64,000 nucleotides of DNA, taken from Hoplostethus atlanticus (taxonomy: Eukaryota > Chordata > Actinopteri > Trachichthyiformes > Trachichthyidae). The stretch is taken from assembly GCA_034670405.1 (NCBI GenBank), contig JAXDDX010000184.1:590001-654000 (forward strand). Reading direction: 5' to 3'. Positions 21,196-31,269 of the stretch are shown one piece after another. The translations under genes were made by a program, and so were the position numbers. The notes under the pieces were generated by a model. The model worked only from the letters and a program-made list of their open reading frames with translations, ran no database searches and was not told the origin of the DNA. Numbering within the stretch: the first letter of the stretch is position 1; each line of letters opens with the position of its first letter.

Positions 21196-21984
21196 AGAGG
21201 ATCAGTAACATCACATTTGGTTTCCATCTGTCTTCCAGTTTTGATCCCAAATACCAGTCAAGTGTCTGTCTGTCTGTCTGTCTGGTTGTCCTTCATGCTA
21301 ACGCTGCTCAGCCAAGCTGACAACATTTTGAAAACTGATGAACAATTTACAATACAATTCTGATTGGAGTGTTGGAATACAAGTCTTGAGAGCTGATATT
21401 GTACCACAGATCAATGAGGTCCAGATAGGATGAGAAACATCTGATCTGAGTCACATGGAGGGAAACGACTACGTGGTCCTACTCCATAATGTGATAATAT
21501 GATGTAATGGCATGTGATGTGATGTGTGGTAGAACCTAGGTTCATCAACCTTAATGTCAATCATCAGCAGACACAAGAGAACAATTCGGTTAGTAGATTT
21601 AATACGTATATACGGGAAGAAAGAATGCAAGACCACATCAGTGATGGTGTGGTGGCAAACCTTCTCCAACATACAGACATTACAGAGGAGCTGATATAGG
21701 TCTAAACTAACTACAATAAAACAATAAAACCTAAACGATTAAGGTAATAAAGCAATAAAAACAGAAAGAAGTCAGAGGTGTGGGAGGACATTTGCTGACC
21801 TAAGACTGACCCAAGAGTAACCCAAAAACAGGAGATAATAAAACAATTAAAGGATTACTCTCAGAGAACCAATCTCATCTACAGATGTCACAAGGTGGTG
21901 GTTTTCTGAATTATATTTTATCCTATAGGATAAACCTTTAGGATAATCAACAGACAATGTTTCCTTATGCCAAACACATTTGCA

Positions 21985-22612
21985 GTTTAGTTACATTAAT
22001 AAGGAGAATCTCTGGAACAGTCTGCCTGCCTCAATCAGAGAGGCAGGCTCTATCCAAGTCTTTAAGTCAAGGCTAAAAACCATTTATTCTCTTTATCATT
22101 TGACCAGTCTTGAGGGAGTGGCTCAGTCTCTTCTCAGAGTAAGGCTAGACCAGTTAGCTCATCCTAGCTCAGGGTCCTGATGGATACTAGCATCCTGCCT
22201 ACATGTCCTATTCTCCTGGTCTACCTGCTCCTGTCATGTTTGTCTGTGTGAGTGAGAGTGTGTGTCAGGGTGTGTGTGGGTGAGTCTCCTATCTGTTCCA
22301 GGCTGTCAGGGTGTGTGTGGGTGAGTCTCCTATCTGTTCCAGGCTGCAGCTCGGCAGTGTTGGTGTCTGGTTGGTCCCCTAGTCCTATGATGACACTGAC
22401 TGAGCTGCTGTTTGCTGTGATGCCCCATCAGATCTGGATGTCCCATCATAATAAACTTTTATACATTGTGTATACGCTGCTTGCCCAAACTCGGCATCTA
22501 TTGCAGCCCGACCGTCCTGGTAGGGGGATGCCTCTGTGAGTAGCCCCTCCCGAGGTTTCTCCCAAGGTTTTTTTGGGAGTTTTTCCTTGTCCTCTGTGAA
22601 AACTGTGAAGTA
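21985..22612 (+). mobile_element. L2/CR1-like LINE 3' end (plus orientation)
   Basis: Plus-strand coding tail at 22000-22080 (LWNSLPASIREAGS, then FKSRLKTIYSLY) and a 3' UTR with conserved pieces (CAGATCTGGATGTCCCATCA; GGTTTCTCCCAAGG; TTTTTCCTTGTCCTCTGTGA). Minus-strand copies of this UTR are at 25920-26220 and 50860-51205. It belongs to the family seen at 5990-7290. Confidence 0.75.
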
Positions 22613-22639
22613 ACGGACTTACAAAATATCGAAACACAG

Positions 22640-24660
22640 GATTTTAAACAGGAAATACAAACACAGACGACCACCAATAAAACCATAAATGGCAGGCAAG
22701 CTTTAAGAAAATAAACAGTCCATGTGGGAATGTAACCTCGTAACCAACCCTTTACAGGAAAAATCACATATGGTACTGGTGTAATTACATGTGCTATTAC
22801 CAAGAAACAATTGATTAGGAAAAGTAGAGTAGCGAGCAACAAAAGGATCCTATGGCTGAAGAGGCAGAAGAGATGGTGAATGCTGGTGGAAGCAAGGTGA
22901 AAGGATCTATCATGGGCTCACTGCCAACAGCAGGTTTCAGAGGCAAGTCCCTCATATACCATCCAGTATTATTGGTATATGTGCAGTTCAACTTTCCAAG
23001 GTAATGAACGAGGACACAGCTGCCTGGGAGAGTGAGATCATGCAGATCATGTGAGGGCACTGCCATACACAGTAGGACTTCCTGTATAACCTTGAGGCAG
23101 CCTTGTCCAGGTGTACTCAGGATGGAGAGGTATAGAAAAGAAAGCAGAACAGAGGTCAACTACAGTGTAGTGAGAGGTGTTAGGAGGGGATGGAGGAGAG
23201 ACAGGAGGTAGGATCAAGGAAAACAGGATGCTGAGGAACCACACAGGCATCAACAGCATGTAAATCCTGTACAAAGCGCCACAAGTCTGTCAGTTCAAGG
23301 ACAGGGAGGATAGGAGTGTTACAAGGGGAAGTAGTCTCAACCAAAACGCCCTGGCGTAATAAAAATACCAGCAACAGCCTCTGACCCTAAATTACACTAC
23401 CATACTGAGTGCAATCAGGCGGCAACTGAATCTCGCAAGGAGGAGCAGAAGAAACACTCAACACCATCAAAGGGCGTAGCCCATTGGGTGGGGGGGTTGG
23501 GAAAGGGAAGAGAGGGGCAGATAGTTGTTGAGGGGAGAGAGCGAACCCAGATAGAGTGGTCGTAAAAGTCCAACCACATGGTGGGTGGAAACTGGTGACT
23601 CTGAGTGCAGTTCAAGCACCATTTGGCTCATCTCATGTGCCTCATAGTCTGGGGAAACAGCAAGTGTGACACGAGGGGTGGACAGGGGAACTTTAAACAA
23701 ATGGCTGATCTTGTGAAAGTCGCACATCAGCTTCAGCCTTCCCTAGAAAAATAAACAAGAGGCGTGAATAACACTAGTAAATGCTTTCAAATATAACTTT
23801 CTGCCAATTGTAGATAATCAGAGGGAACAGTAGTTCCATCATATGCAGTAGTACAATGATGTACAAAGGTGTCTGCATTGTAAACATAACAAATCCATCT
23901 CCGGGTTTAGGCCATGGCAATTTTTGGAACACTGTGTGCACAAAAGAGGAAGAAATATTAGAATTAACATCCCAACACTATGTCTGATAGTTAAGAGACA
24001 ACCTGTGATAACAAGTTAACAAGATAACAAGTATTTCTAGGGTTCCATCATCAGGGAACCGTAGGACCATCCGAATGGTACAATTCAGTTTACACAGGAG
24101 GTCACGGCCTAAAGGATTAACAGGTGATGATCCAGTTAACAATAATAAATGTTGTGCCGAAAAAGGAATTAACCAAGGCCCTTCTAAAAGAGCTAACGAA
24201 ACAACATGGTTTATTCCAGACTCACCTATAGTAGTTTTGGAAAATGGTATCAAGGGAACCGATCTATGATCAAAGATCTAAGATCTAGATCACCCGTATC
24301 TATCATAAAGGGAACAACATGTAAAGGAAGGCTAGGTTCTTTAGCCGATTCAGTTGATAAAGGCACACTACACCACTGTTGCATGTAATCTGATCCGTCT
24401 GTACTCTGCTGGCATCCTCAATCACCATGAGGGTACGTTATTGAACATTGAGCGGTGGATTTTCTGGTGCGCGCTGATCATTTGGAATTATAACCAGTAT
24501 GGGCTCTGATAGACCTCGCGCCAAGGCTGCGCACCAAGCTCTCTAATTCACCCGGTGTCCAGGGTTTATCACAAGGACTCAAAATCACTCCAGCGGGATT
24601 CTGTGCATCAAGCACTGGGCACACACATGTAAAAGACGTACTAGGCTGACTATTTTACTT
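22640..24660 (-). mobile_element. Degenerate endogenous retrovirus (gag-pro-pol remnants)
   Basis: Read right to left on the minus strand: about 24640-24420 resembles a gag capsid start; 24253-23978 resembles the retroviral protease C-terminus (a GRDLLCKLN-like block); 23727-23467 the protease/RT linker; 23374-23047 the reverse-transcriptase fingers and palm start (TTSPCNTPILPV; then a VVDLCSAFFSIPLHP block). The YxDD region is not recognisable. A hydrophobic, cysteine-rich stretch near 22760-22650 could be an envelope membrane segment, but this is weak. Many frameshifts and stops; no LTR pair was identified. The RT style is gamma/epsilon-retrovirus-like. It is an inactive fossil. Confidence 0.65.
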
Positions 24661-24811
24661 ATAGTATTATTATTATTACTATTATTAAATCTACCTAGTC
24701 CTGCGTCCAAAGCGTTTCTATTTATATTAAGCTGTCACGCTTCTAATAGAATGAACGGGCCGCCCCCCTCGGCGCCTCTCAGTTCATCAAATAAAAGTCA
24801 GGACCAGGGCC

Positions 24812-25560
24812 CTCATTTATCAAGATATAGAGTTCTAATTTATCTCTTATGAACGAAACGAGTGTTTCTACGCACAGAAAAATCGGGATTTATCAAACAT
24901 GGGCACGCAGGTCGTACGCACACCTGCAAGTACTCAGTGTTGATAAATACCAATTGTTCTTACCCTCTCTGCTCGTGCATGATTCTAAGTATTTGCATAC
25001 AGAAACGCCCACAATTAACCATATATGGTAAGAAAACATCCCTTTAAAGGCCGCATGAAAACATGCATGTTATCTCACTGGAATAATGGCAAAGAGAGAC
25101 AAAAAAATAAACTTTACAGAAAGCGAGATTGATGTTCTTCACTGAAGTAGAATCTAAACAAAATGTATTGTTTGGTTCACTGGTGTAGGGATAACCAATA
25201 AAAGAAAAACTGCTGTATGGGAGCAGATAGTTCTCTGGCAGAGATCTGCATACCCTACCCTGTGTATGTATATGTATAGGATATATCTATATCTAAGTGA
25301 CAGATTCCGTTAATTCTGTATCTTCTGAACAGAGATCTGTATCAGATGTACGCAGTTCTGCAAAATCAGACACAACACACGCAGTAATTGAAATTAAGGA
25401 CAAGCTGACAGACATTTGCAATGTATTAACGGAAATAAATGAGTCACTGGAGGTGGATGCTCTGCGTCTGGCATGGGGCCGTCAGGTCTTAGGGGTTCCT
25501 GCAGCGGGATGCCATGTTTGATGGCCAAGTTATGGAGCACACTGCAAGCCATGATAATGT
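24812..25560 (+). mobile_element. PIF/Harbinger remnant with MYB-like gene
   Basis: The left end GGGCCCTCATTTATCAAG is the usual teleost Harbinger terminal type. From ATG 25086 the frame reads MAKRDKKINFTESEIDVLH, then a stop; after frame changes it continues with a VLFGSL block and TNKRKTAVWEQI, and from 25297 with a helical acidic stretch (IEIKDKLTDICNVL). This is the order of the Harbinger MYB/SANT-like DNA-binding protein that helps the transposase enter the nucleus and bind DNA. The transposase gene and the right end are not seen. Confidence 0.6.
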
Positions 25561-25920
25561 GATGACAAGCAGCGTAATGTCATGTGGCGTGATATAGTGT
25601 GATGTGGTGTGATGGGATGTCATGTTGTCTGATGTGATGTAATGTCATGTGGTGTTGTGTCATGTTATGTAATTTGATGTGATGTGATGCAGAGACGGAC
25701 TGGGACATATAAACAGCCCTGGACCAGCCCACCACAACGAATAAGACCCTAGCAGGGTTTACACGACACGATATTTTTATCTCACAATACTACTACCCGA
25801 CACCTTATTTTTTTGTATTTGGAGGCATCACTGTCCAATGATTTCAATTTTTTCTCACATATGTGAGAATGTGATGTGATGTATGTGCTGTGATGTGTGT
25901 AATGTATGTGATGTCAAATC
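25555..25920. repeat. Degenerate GATGTGATGT-type simple repeat
   Basis: Variations of (T)GTGATGTGATGT at 25555-25690 and again at 25865-25915, separated by unique sequence. Not coding. Confidence 0.7.
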
Positions 25921-25921
25921 A

Positions 25922-26220
25922 AATCATATCACATTTATCTGTACAGCCCTTAATCACTGTTCCAGTCTCTAAGGCTTCACAGTGCCCAACATGGGAAACA
26001 GTAAATGGTTAGTACACGACATCCCCCAGCCTTGGACCCTCACAGAGGACAAGGAAAAACTCCCACAAAACCTTTTAGGCAAAAAATGGAAGAAACCATG
26101 GGAGGGGCTACTCAGAGAGGGAGGGACTACTCAGAGAGGGAGGGGCTACTCAGAGAGGGAGGGACTTCCAGATCTGATGTGGCATCACAGGAAACAGCAG
26201 CTCAGTCAGCGTCATTGTAG
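25922..26220 (-). mobile_element. LINE 3' UTR fragment (L2/CR1-like)
   Basis: Inverse of the UTR at 22420-22610, with TCACAGAGGACAAGGAAAAA and AGATCTGATGTGGCATCAC. A GAGAGGGAGGGGCTACTCA unit is tandemly repeated at about 26105-26170. Confidence 0.7.
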
Positions 26221-26384
26221 GACTAGGGGACCACGCAGGCACCAACACTGACCTGGAAACAGAAGTGAGTGCTAACTCCCTTCCGGGGTTCAGGACTCAT
26301 TCCTGCACCACTCTATAGTGCTGAGGTTGTATATGATGTAATGCTAAATGGCTTTTATCCAAAGTGCTTTACAATATATGCCTC

Positions 26385-26430
26385 CCATACCCATACCTGC
26401 TCTACCACTGAGCCACAGCCGCCACATGTA
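26385..26430 (-). repeat. SINE head scrap
   Basis: CTCTACCACTGAGCCACAGC followed by CGCC matches the tRNA-derived head (A box, antisense) of the SINE at 36672-36993. Confidence 0.5.
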
Positions 26431-27385
26431 TTGTATGTGATGTAATTTAATGTATGTGATGTAATTTAATGTATGTGATGTATGTGATGTAATTTAATAT
26501 ATGTGATGTAATTTAATGTATGTAATGTATGTGATGTAATTTAATGTATGTGATGTAATTTAATGTATGTGATGTATGTGATGTAATTTAATGTATGATG
26601 TAATTTAATATATGTGATGTAATTTAATGTATGTAATGTAATTTAATGTATGTGATGTATGTGATGTAATTTAATATATGTGATGTAATTTAATGTATGT
26701 AATGTATGTGATGTAATTTAATGTATGTAATGTATGTGATGTAATTTAATGTATGTGATGTAATTTAATATATGTGATGTAATTCAATGTATGTGATGTA
26801 ATTTAATATATGTGATGTAATTTAATGTATGTGATGTAATTTAATATATGTGATGTAATTTAATGTATGTGATGTAATGTAATATATGTGATGTAATTTA
26901 ATGTATGTGATGTAATGTAATATATGTGATGTAATCTAATGTATGTAATATATGTGATGTAATTTAATGTATGTAATGTATGTGATGTAATTTAATATAT
27001 GTGATGTAATTTAATGTATGTGATGTAATTTGATGTATGTGATGTAATTTAATGTATGTGATGTAATTTAATATATGTGATTTAATTTAATGTATGTGAT
27101 GTAATGTAATATATGTGATGTAATTTAATGTATGTAATATATGTGATGTAATTTAATGTATGTGATGTAAGAGGGAGAGGGTGGGAGAGAGAAAGGGACA
27201 GAGAGGGAGAGAGAGAGAGTGATGTAATTTAATGTATGTGATGTAATGTATGTAATGTAATGTATGTGATGTAATCTAATGGATGTAATGTAATGTATGT
27301 AATCTAATGTATGTAATGTAAAGTATGTGATGTAATCTAATGTATGTGATGTAATGTAATGTATGTGATGTAATGTATGTGTTAT
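26430..27385. repeat. AT-rich satellite, 18-20-bp unit
   Basis: About 950 bp made of GTGATGTAATTTAATGTAT and its ATATATGTGATG variant, changing to GTAATGTAATGTATGTGATG-type units after 27235. A 50-bp GA-rich piece interrupts it at 27170-27222. No coding potential. Confidence 0.95.
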
Positions 27386-27494
27386 ACCTACAGCCCAGCC
27401 TGAAAACCAGAAACCTTCAGATGCAGCTGTCTTAGTTAGTTTACCAGCTTTATAAACAGCATCGCATCGCCCATGTTGTTGCCCATGGAGTTAT

Positions 27495-27498
<4 letters not shown>

Positions 27499-27541
<43 letters not shown>
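27499..27541. repeat. AC microsatellite
   Basis: Uninterrupted AC repeat of about 21 units, 60 bp upstream of the TATA-containing promoter candidate. Confidence 0.95.
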
Positions 27542-27543
<2 letters not shown>

Positions 27544-27559
27544 GCCAGAGAGACTCTCT

Positions 27560-27765
27560 CTCCCCCAGTAGGAGGAGTCACTCCTCCTCCTCAACTCACC
27601 GGTATAAAAACCCTGACAGAGTGAGAGAAGAGGGAGACTTACTGTGGAGAATCACAAGACCAAGAATAACCAGACCAGAACCAGACCAGAACCAGACCAG
27701 AACCAGACCGGTAGAGTCCAGTCCAGCAGCTGGTCTTCCTCCACCAGTCTGCTGACATAGTGAGT
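27560..27765 (+). promoter_or_regulatory. TATA-type promoter and candidate first exon
   Basis: CTCACCGGTATAAAAACCCTG places TATAAAA at 27603-27609, giving a start near 27632-27640. The following 120 bp (with AACCAGACCAGA-type repeats at 27668-27710) has no ATG before a possible donor, GACATA|GTGAGT, at about 27760. The BPI gene has a splice acceptor (27-bp leader before its ATG) at 39385, so this could be its non-coding first exon, with an 11.6-kb intron. That link is inference. Confidence 0.4.
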
Positions 27766-27845
27766 TTCTTCACATTTCTTGCTTCTTGGCTGGAAGAGAG
27801 AGAGTGTGTATATCTGAGCAGGCAGCAGACATCCAGCTGGACAAC

Positions 27846-27849
<4 letters not shown>

Positions 27850-27882
<33 letters not shown>

Positions 27883-28190
27883 AGAGAGGGAGAGAGGGGT
27901 GGGTGGGAGAGAGAGGGAGAGGGAGAGAGCGAGGCAGAGAGGGGGTGGGTGGGAGAGAGGGAGAGAGAGAGAGGGTGGGAGAGGGAGAGAGGAGGTGGGT
28001 GGGAGAGAGGGAGAGAGAGAGAGAGGGTGGGAGAGAGAGGGAGAGCGAGAGAGAGAGGCAGAGAGGGGGTGGGAGAGGGAGAGAGGAGGTGGGTGGGAGA
28101 GAGAGAGAGGGAGAGGGAGAGCGAGAGGCAGAGAGGGGGTGGGAGAGAGGGAGAGGGAGGGAGAGAGAGAGGGTGGGAGACAGACGGACG
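27850..28190. repeat. GA-rich minisatellite (GGGAGAGAGA / GGTGGGTGGGAGAGA)
   Basis: Irregular array of GA runs and GGGTGGGAGAG blocks. Open frames on both strands here (Arg/Glu/Gly-rich or Ser/Leu/Pro-rich) are artefacts of the repeat. Confidence 0.95.
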
Positions 28191-28689
28191 ATTAGTGATT
28201 GGCCATGGAGAGGTGAGTATGTTGGAGGAGAGAGGACAAAGTCCTTTCTGAGGTCAGAGGTCAAACAGTGGAGCCAATGGGATTAGTCAGTTCTGTTCCA
28301 TTGAATTTGATTGGATAACTTCTGTTCCTTTACATTGGAGTGAATGGGATTGATCAATTATGTTACAATGAAGGTCCTGGGATTATTTAATCCTGTTGCT
28401 TTACATTGAAGGGAATATGATTGATTAGTTCTGTTACATTGAAGTAACAGGATTGATTAGTTCTGTTGTTTTCCATTGGAGTAAAGGGATTAATCAGATC
28501 TGTTCTGATTGGAGGTGATCAGTCAGTGCAAGCATTTTACAATTATCAATAACTCTCTGGCCACTTCTATTTTTTTCTCCATGGTTCAACCTCTTCTTAA
28601 ATTTGTGCTTCTCAAGATGAAGACCACATTTATAAACCCTGTTGATGTTGTTATTGTCCCCATTGATAGTAATGCAATCAACAGCGTAT

Positions 28690-29450
28690 CTCCAAACTGT
28701 CCAAGGTTTTAGAAAAGGTTGTTTCAACCCAGCTGACATCTTTTATGAGTCAAAATTCCCATCTGGCTTCAAAGCGACTCTCCTCAGAGCGACCTTTGAC
28801 CTTTTAGCAGCAGGGTTAGGGAATGTTCCATTTAAATTGTTTCTGTTTGTGAGCCCTTTGAATTACCTGCATTCCTGTAAAATAGTTCCTAAAATGTGGT
28901 CTGATCTTCATCTATGTCATAAAAATAGATAAACACAATGTGATTTAACAAATAAGACTTTTTATTGAACATATTGTTCAAACATGAACAGCCTAAGCTG
29001 TAAAACAGGACAGGGCTATTAAACCATGTACCATGGAAGGCTGAGAGTATGCAGGTTTCCATTCCACCACAACACCACAGCAGGCGATAGGGTATGGAAT
29101 GAAGATCAACCATATTTTAGGAACAATTTAGGCAGGAATGCAGGTAATTCAAAAGGGTTCACAAACTCTGTCTCACAACTGTATGAAGAGTTTGACATTT
29201 TTTGTTTGATCTTTGACAAACAGGATGTTCTGGTGCTAAATTGAGCAGGTTAAGAGTTGTTCAATGGTGTTTCTTTAAGCTGAGGCATATTGCCAAAATG
29301 AATCAGTCTTTATGATGTGGAGAAAGTCATCCATGCTTTAACCTCTCTGGCTTCAACTACTGCAGCTCTCTGGTCTCCAGCAAAAATATATTCTCTTTTA
29401 TTTTTCATTACAGATGCTCCAAATTTCTATGCCCTTTGAAGGATTCTTTC
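28690..29450 (+). mobile_element. Very degenerate LINE remnant
   Basis: At 28690-28810 the plus strand reads LSKVLEKVVSTQLTSFM and further residues like the start of a LINE RT domain. At about 29345-29380 a FNYCSSLVSS segment resembles the DYCNALxSGL block of the RT tail. Frames are broken throughout and the family is uncertain. Confidence 0.35.
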
Positions 29451-29883
29451 CTAATATTCTGCAGTGTGTGGGTTCCTTAAGACCTTCTCACATGTACATT
29501 GAAGTGAATTCGATTAATCAATTCTGTTCTTTTACACTGAAGTGAATGTGGTGAATTAAATCTGTTTGTTTTACGCTGAAGGGATTAATAGTTAGATAAC
29601 GCTAGCTGGATAGCAGCTAGCTCCCCCTGGCTAATAACTAGCTTCACTTCCACTGGGTCATAATTTAACACACTTACAGTGTGTTAAATTGACAACACAC
29701 TAACTAACACTAACCCTAACCCTAACTAACTGACAAACCAGCTCTAAAATGGTAGAAACCCAATTGAATAGAATAGAGTCAGTTAGGACAGAGCCTTGTT
29801 TCCATGGAAACCCAGGACATGGGATGTTGAAGTGAACTGGTCTGGATGACCCATTGTTATCTCTGATGTAAAACCAACAGCCC

Positions 29884-30293
29884 ACCAACCACCAATCAGA
29901 CGCTGGTAAAGGTTAGTCTAGTCCACCAACCACCAATCAGACGCTGGTAAAGGTTAGTCTAGTCCACCAACCACCAATCAGACGCTGGTAAAAGTTAGTC
30001 TACTCCACCAACCACCAATCAGATGCTGGTAAAGGTTAGTCTAGTCCACCAACCACCAATCAGACGCTGGTAAAGGTTAGTCTAGTCCACCAACCACCAA
30101 TCAGACGCTGGTAAAAGTTAGTCTACTCCACCAACCACCAATCAGATGCTGGTAAAGGTTAGTCTAGTCCACCAACCACCAATCAGACGCTGGTAAAGGT
30201 TAGTCTAGTCCACCAACCACCAATCAGACGCTGGTAAAAGTTAGTCTACTCCACCAACCACCAATCAGATGCTGGTAAAGGTTAGTCTAGTCT
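29884..30293. repeat. 41-bp minisatellite, ten units, trimeric higher-order pattern
   Basis: Unit CACCAACCACCAATCAGACG + CTGGTAAAGGTTAGTCTAGTC. Three unit variants (ACG with AAAGG; ACG with AAAAG and CTACTC; ATG with AAAGG) recur in the same order with a 123-bp period from the second unit onwards: three full trimers plus one leading unit. Confidence 0.95.
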
Positions 30294-30343
30294 GGTTTAG
30301 TTTGGTTTGGTTTAGTCTAGTTTAGTTTTCTCTCTTCTACAGG

Positions 30344-30690
30344 GAACTGTTACAGAGAGAGGAGGGGTTGTTGTGTAAGGAGAGGAGGAGGCAGGAGGAG
30401 GAGGAGGGAGTGAAGAGGAGGAGGAATAGAGAGAGACGAGAGGCTGTTGTGAAAGGAGGAAAAGTGGGAGAGAGGAAGGGGGGGGGGGGGGCTGTTGTGA
30501 AAGGAGGAAAAGTGGGAGAGAGGAAAGGGGGGGGGGGGGGGGGGTCTGTTGTGAAAGGTAGAGGTTACTCCAGTTCAGATCCAACAGTGTTTATAATGGA
30601 GGACGTGTGTGTGTGTGTGTGTGTGTTTATGATGGACGGACTTCTGGAAAGCAGCAGACTCAGAGACTTCCAAGAAGACAGGAAACAGAG
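30344..30690 (+). other. Exon-like segment, unidentified
   Basis: A good acceptor (TTTTCTCTCTTCTACAG) at 30343 is followed by a frame reading ELLQREEGLLCKERRRQEEE, then KRRRNRERREAVVKGG, which looks like a coiled-coil. At 30630-30690 another frame reads MDGLLESSRLRDFQEDRKQR. Two poly-G runs and GA arrays disrupt the region, and I do not recognise a family. It may be a decayed exon, or chance coding in purine-rich DNA. Confidence 0.25.
30470..30560. repeat. Tandem pair with poly-G tracts
   Basis: CTGTTGTGAAAGGAGGAAAA and GTGGGAGAGAGGAA ending in a G-run occur twice (G-runs at about 30479-30490 and 30527-30544). The G-runs are prone to quadruplex formation and sequencing error. Confidence 0.85.
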
Positions 30691-31125
30691 AGAGAGAGAC
30701 AGGGAGAAGGAGAGGAGAGAGAGAGAGAGAGAGAGACAGGGAGAAGGAGAGGGAGAGACAGGGAGGGAGAGGAGAGAGAGAGAGAGACAGGGAGGGAGAG
30801 AGAGAGAGAGAGACAGGGAGGGAGAGGAGAGAGAGAGACAGGGAGGGAGAGGAGAGAGAGACAGGGAGAAGGAGAGGAGAGAGAGAGAGAGAGAGAGGGA
30901 GGGAGGGAGAGGAGAGAGAGGGAGGGAGAGAGAGAGAGACAGGGAGGGAGAGGAGAGAGAGAGACAGGGAGAAGGAGAGGAGAGAGAGAGAGACAGGGAG
31001 AAGGAGAGGGAGAGACAGGGAGGGAGAGAGAGACAGGGAGGGAGAGGAGAGAGAGAGAGAGACAGGGAGAGGAGAGAGAGAGAGGGAGAGACAGGGAGGA
31101 GGAGAGAGAAGGAGAGAGAGAGAGC
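30690..31125. repeat. GA/GACAGGGAGG array, left flank of the Tx1 element
   Basis: Arrays of (GA)n with interspersed GACAGGGAG(AAG/GGAG)GAG units. Equivalent sequence continues at 38322-38565, on the other side of the LINE. Confidence 0.95.
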
Positions 31126-31269
31126 TTTAACCATACCTTTATTGACATATCATAGTATTACACAAAAACGGAAACAGTCAGAGCATCACAAATTGCAGAT
31201 AAATAAAATAAAAGGTATAAAAGACACACAATACTGTATTGCTGTTAGCATTCCCTCATAAGACCAAAC

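Noticed and set aside
27760..28286. Arg/Glu/Gly-rich and Ser/Leu/Pro-rich open frames
   Set aside because: Produced by GA-rich tandem repeats on both strands; no non-repetitive coding support.
29884..30293. CRISPR-like repeat array
   Set aside because: Units are directly abutting 41-bp repeats without unique spacers, in a vertebrate genome.
30565..31261. Long charged coiled-coil-like protein across the GA array
   Set aside because: Simple repeat translation; frames on both strands are open and the repeat continues on the far side of the LINE.
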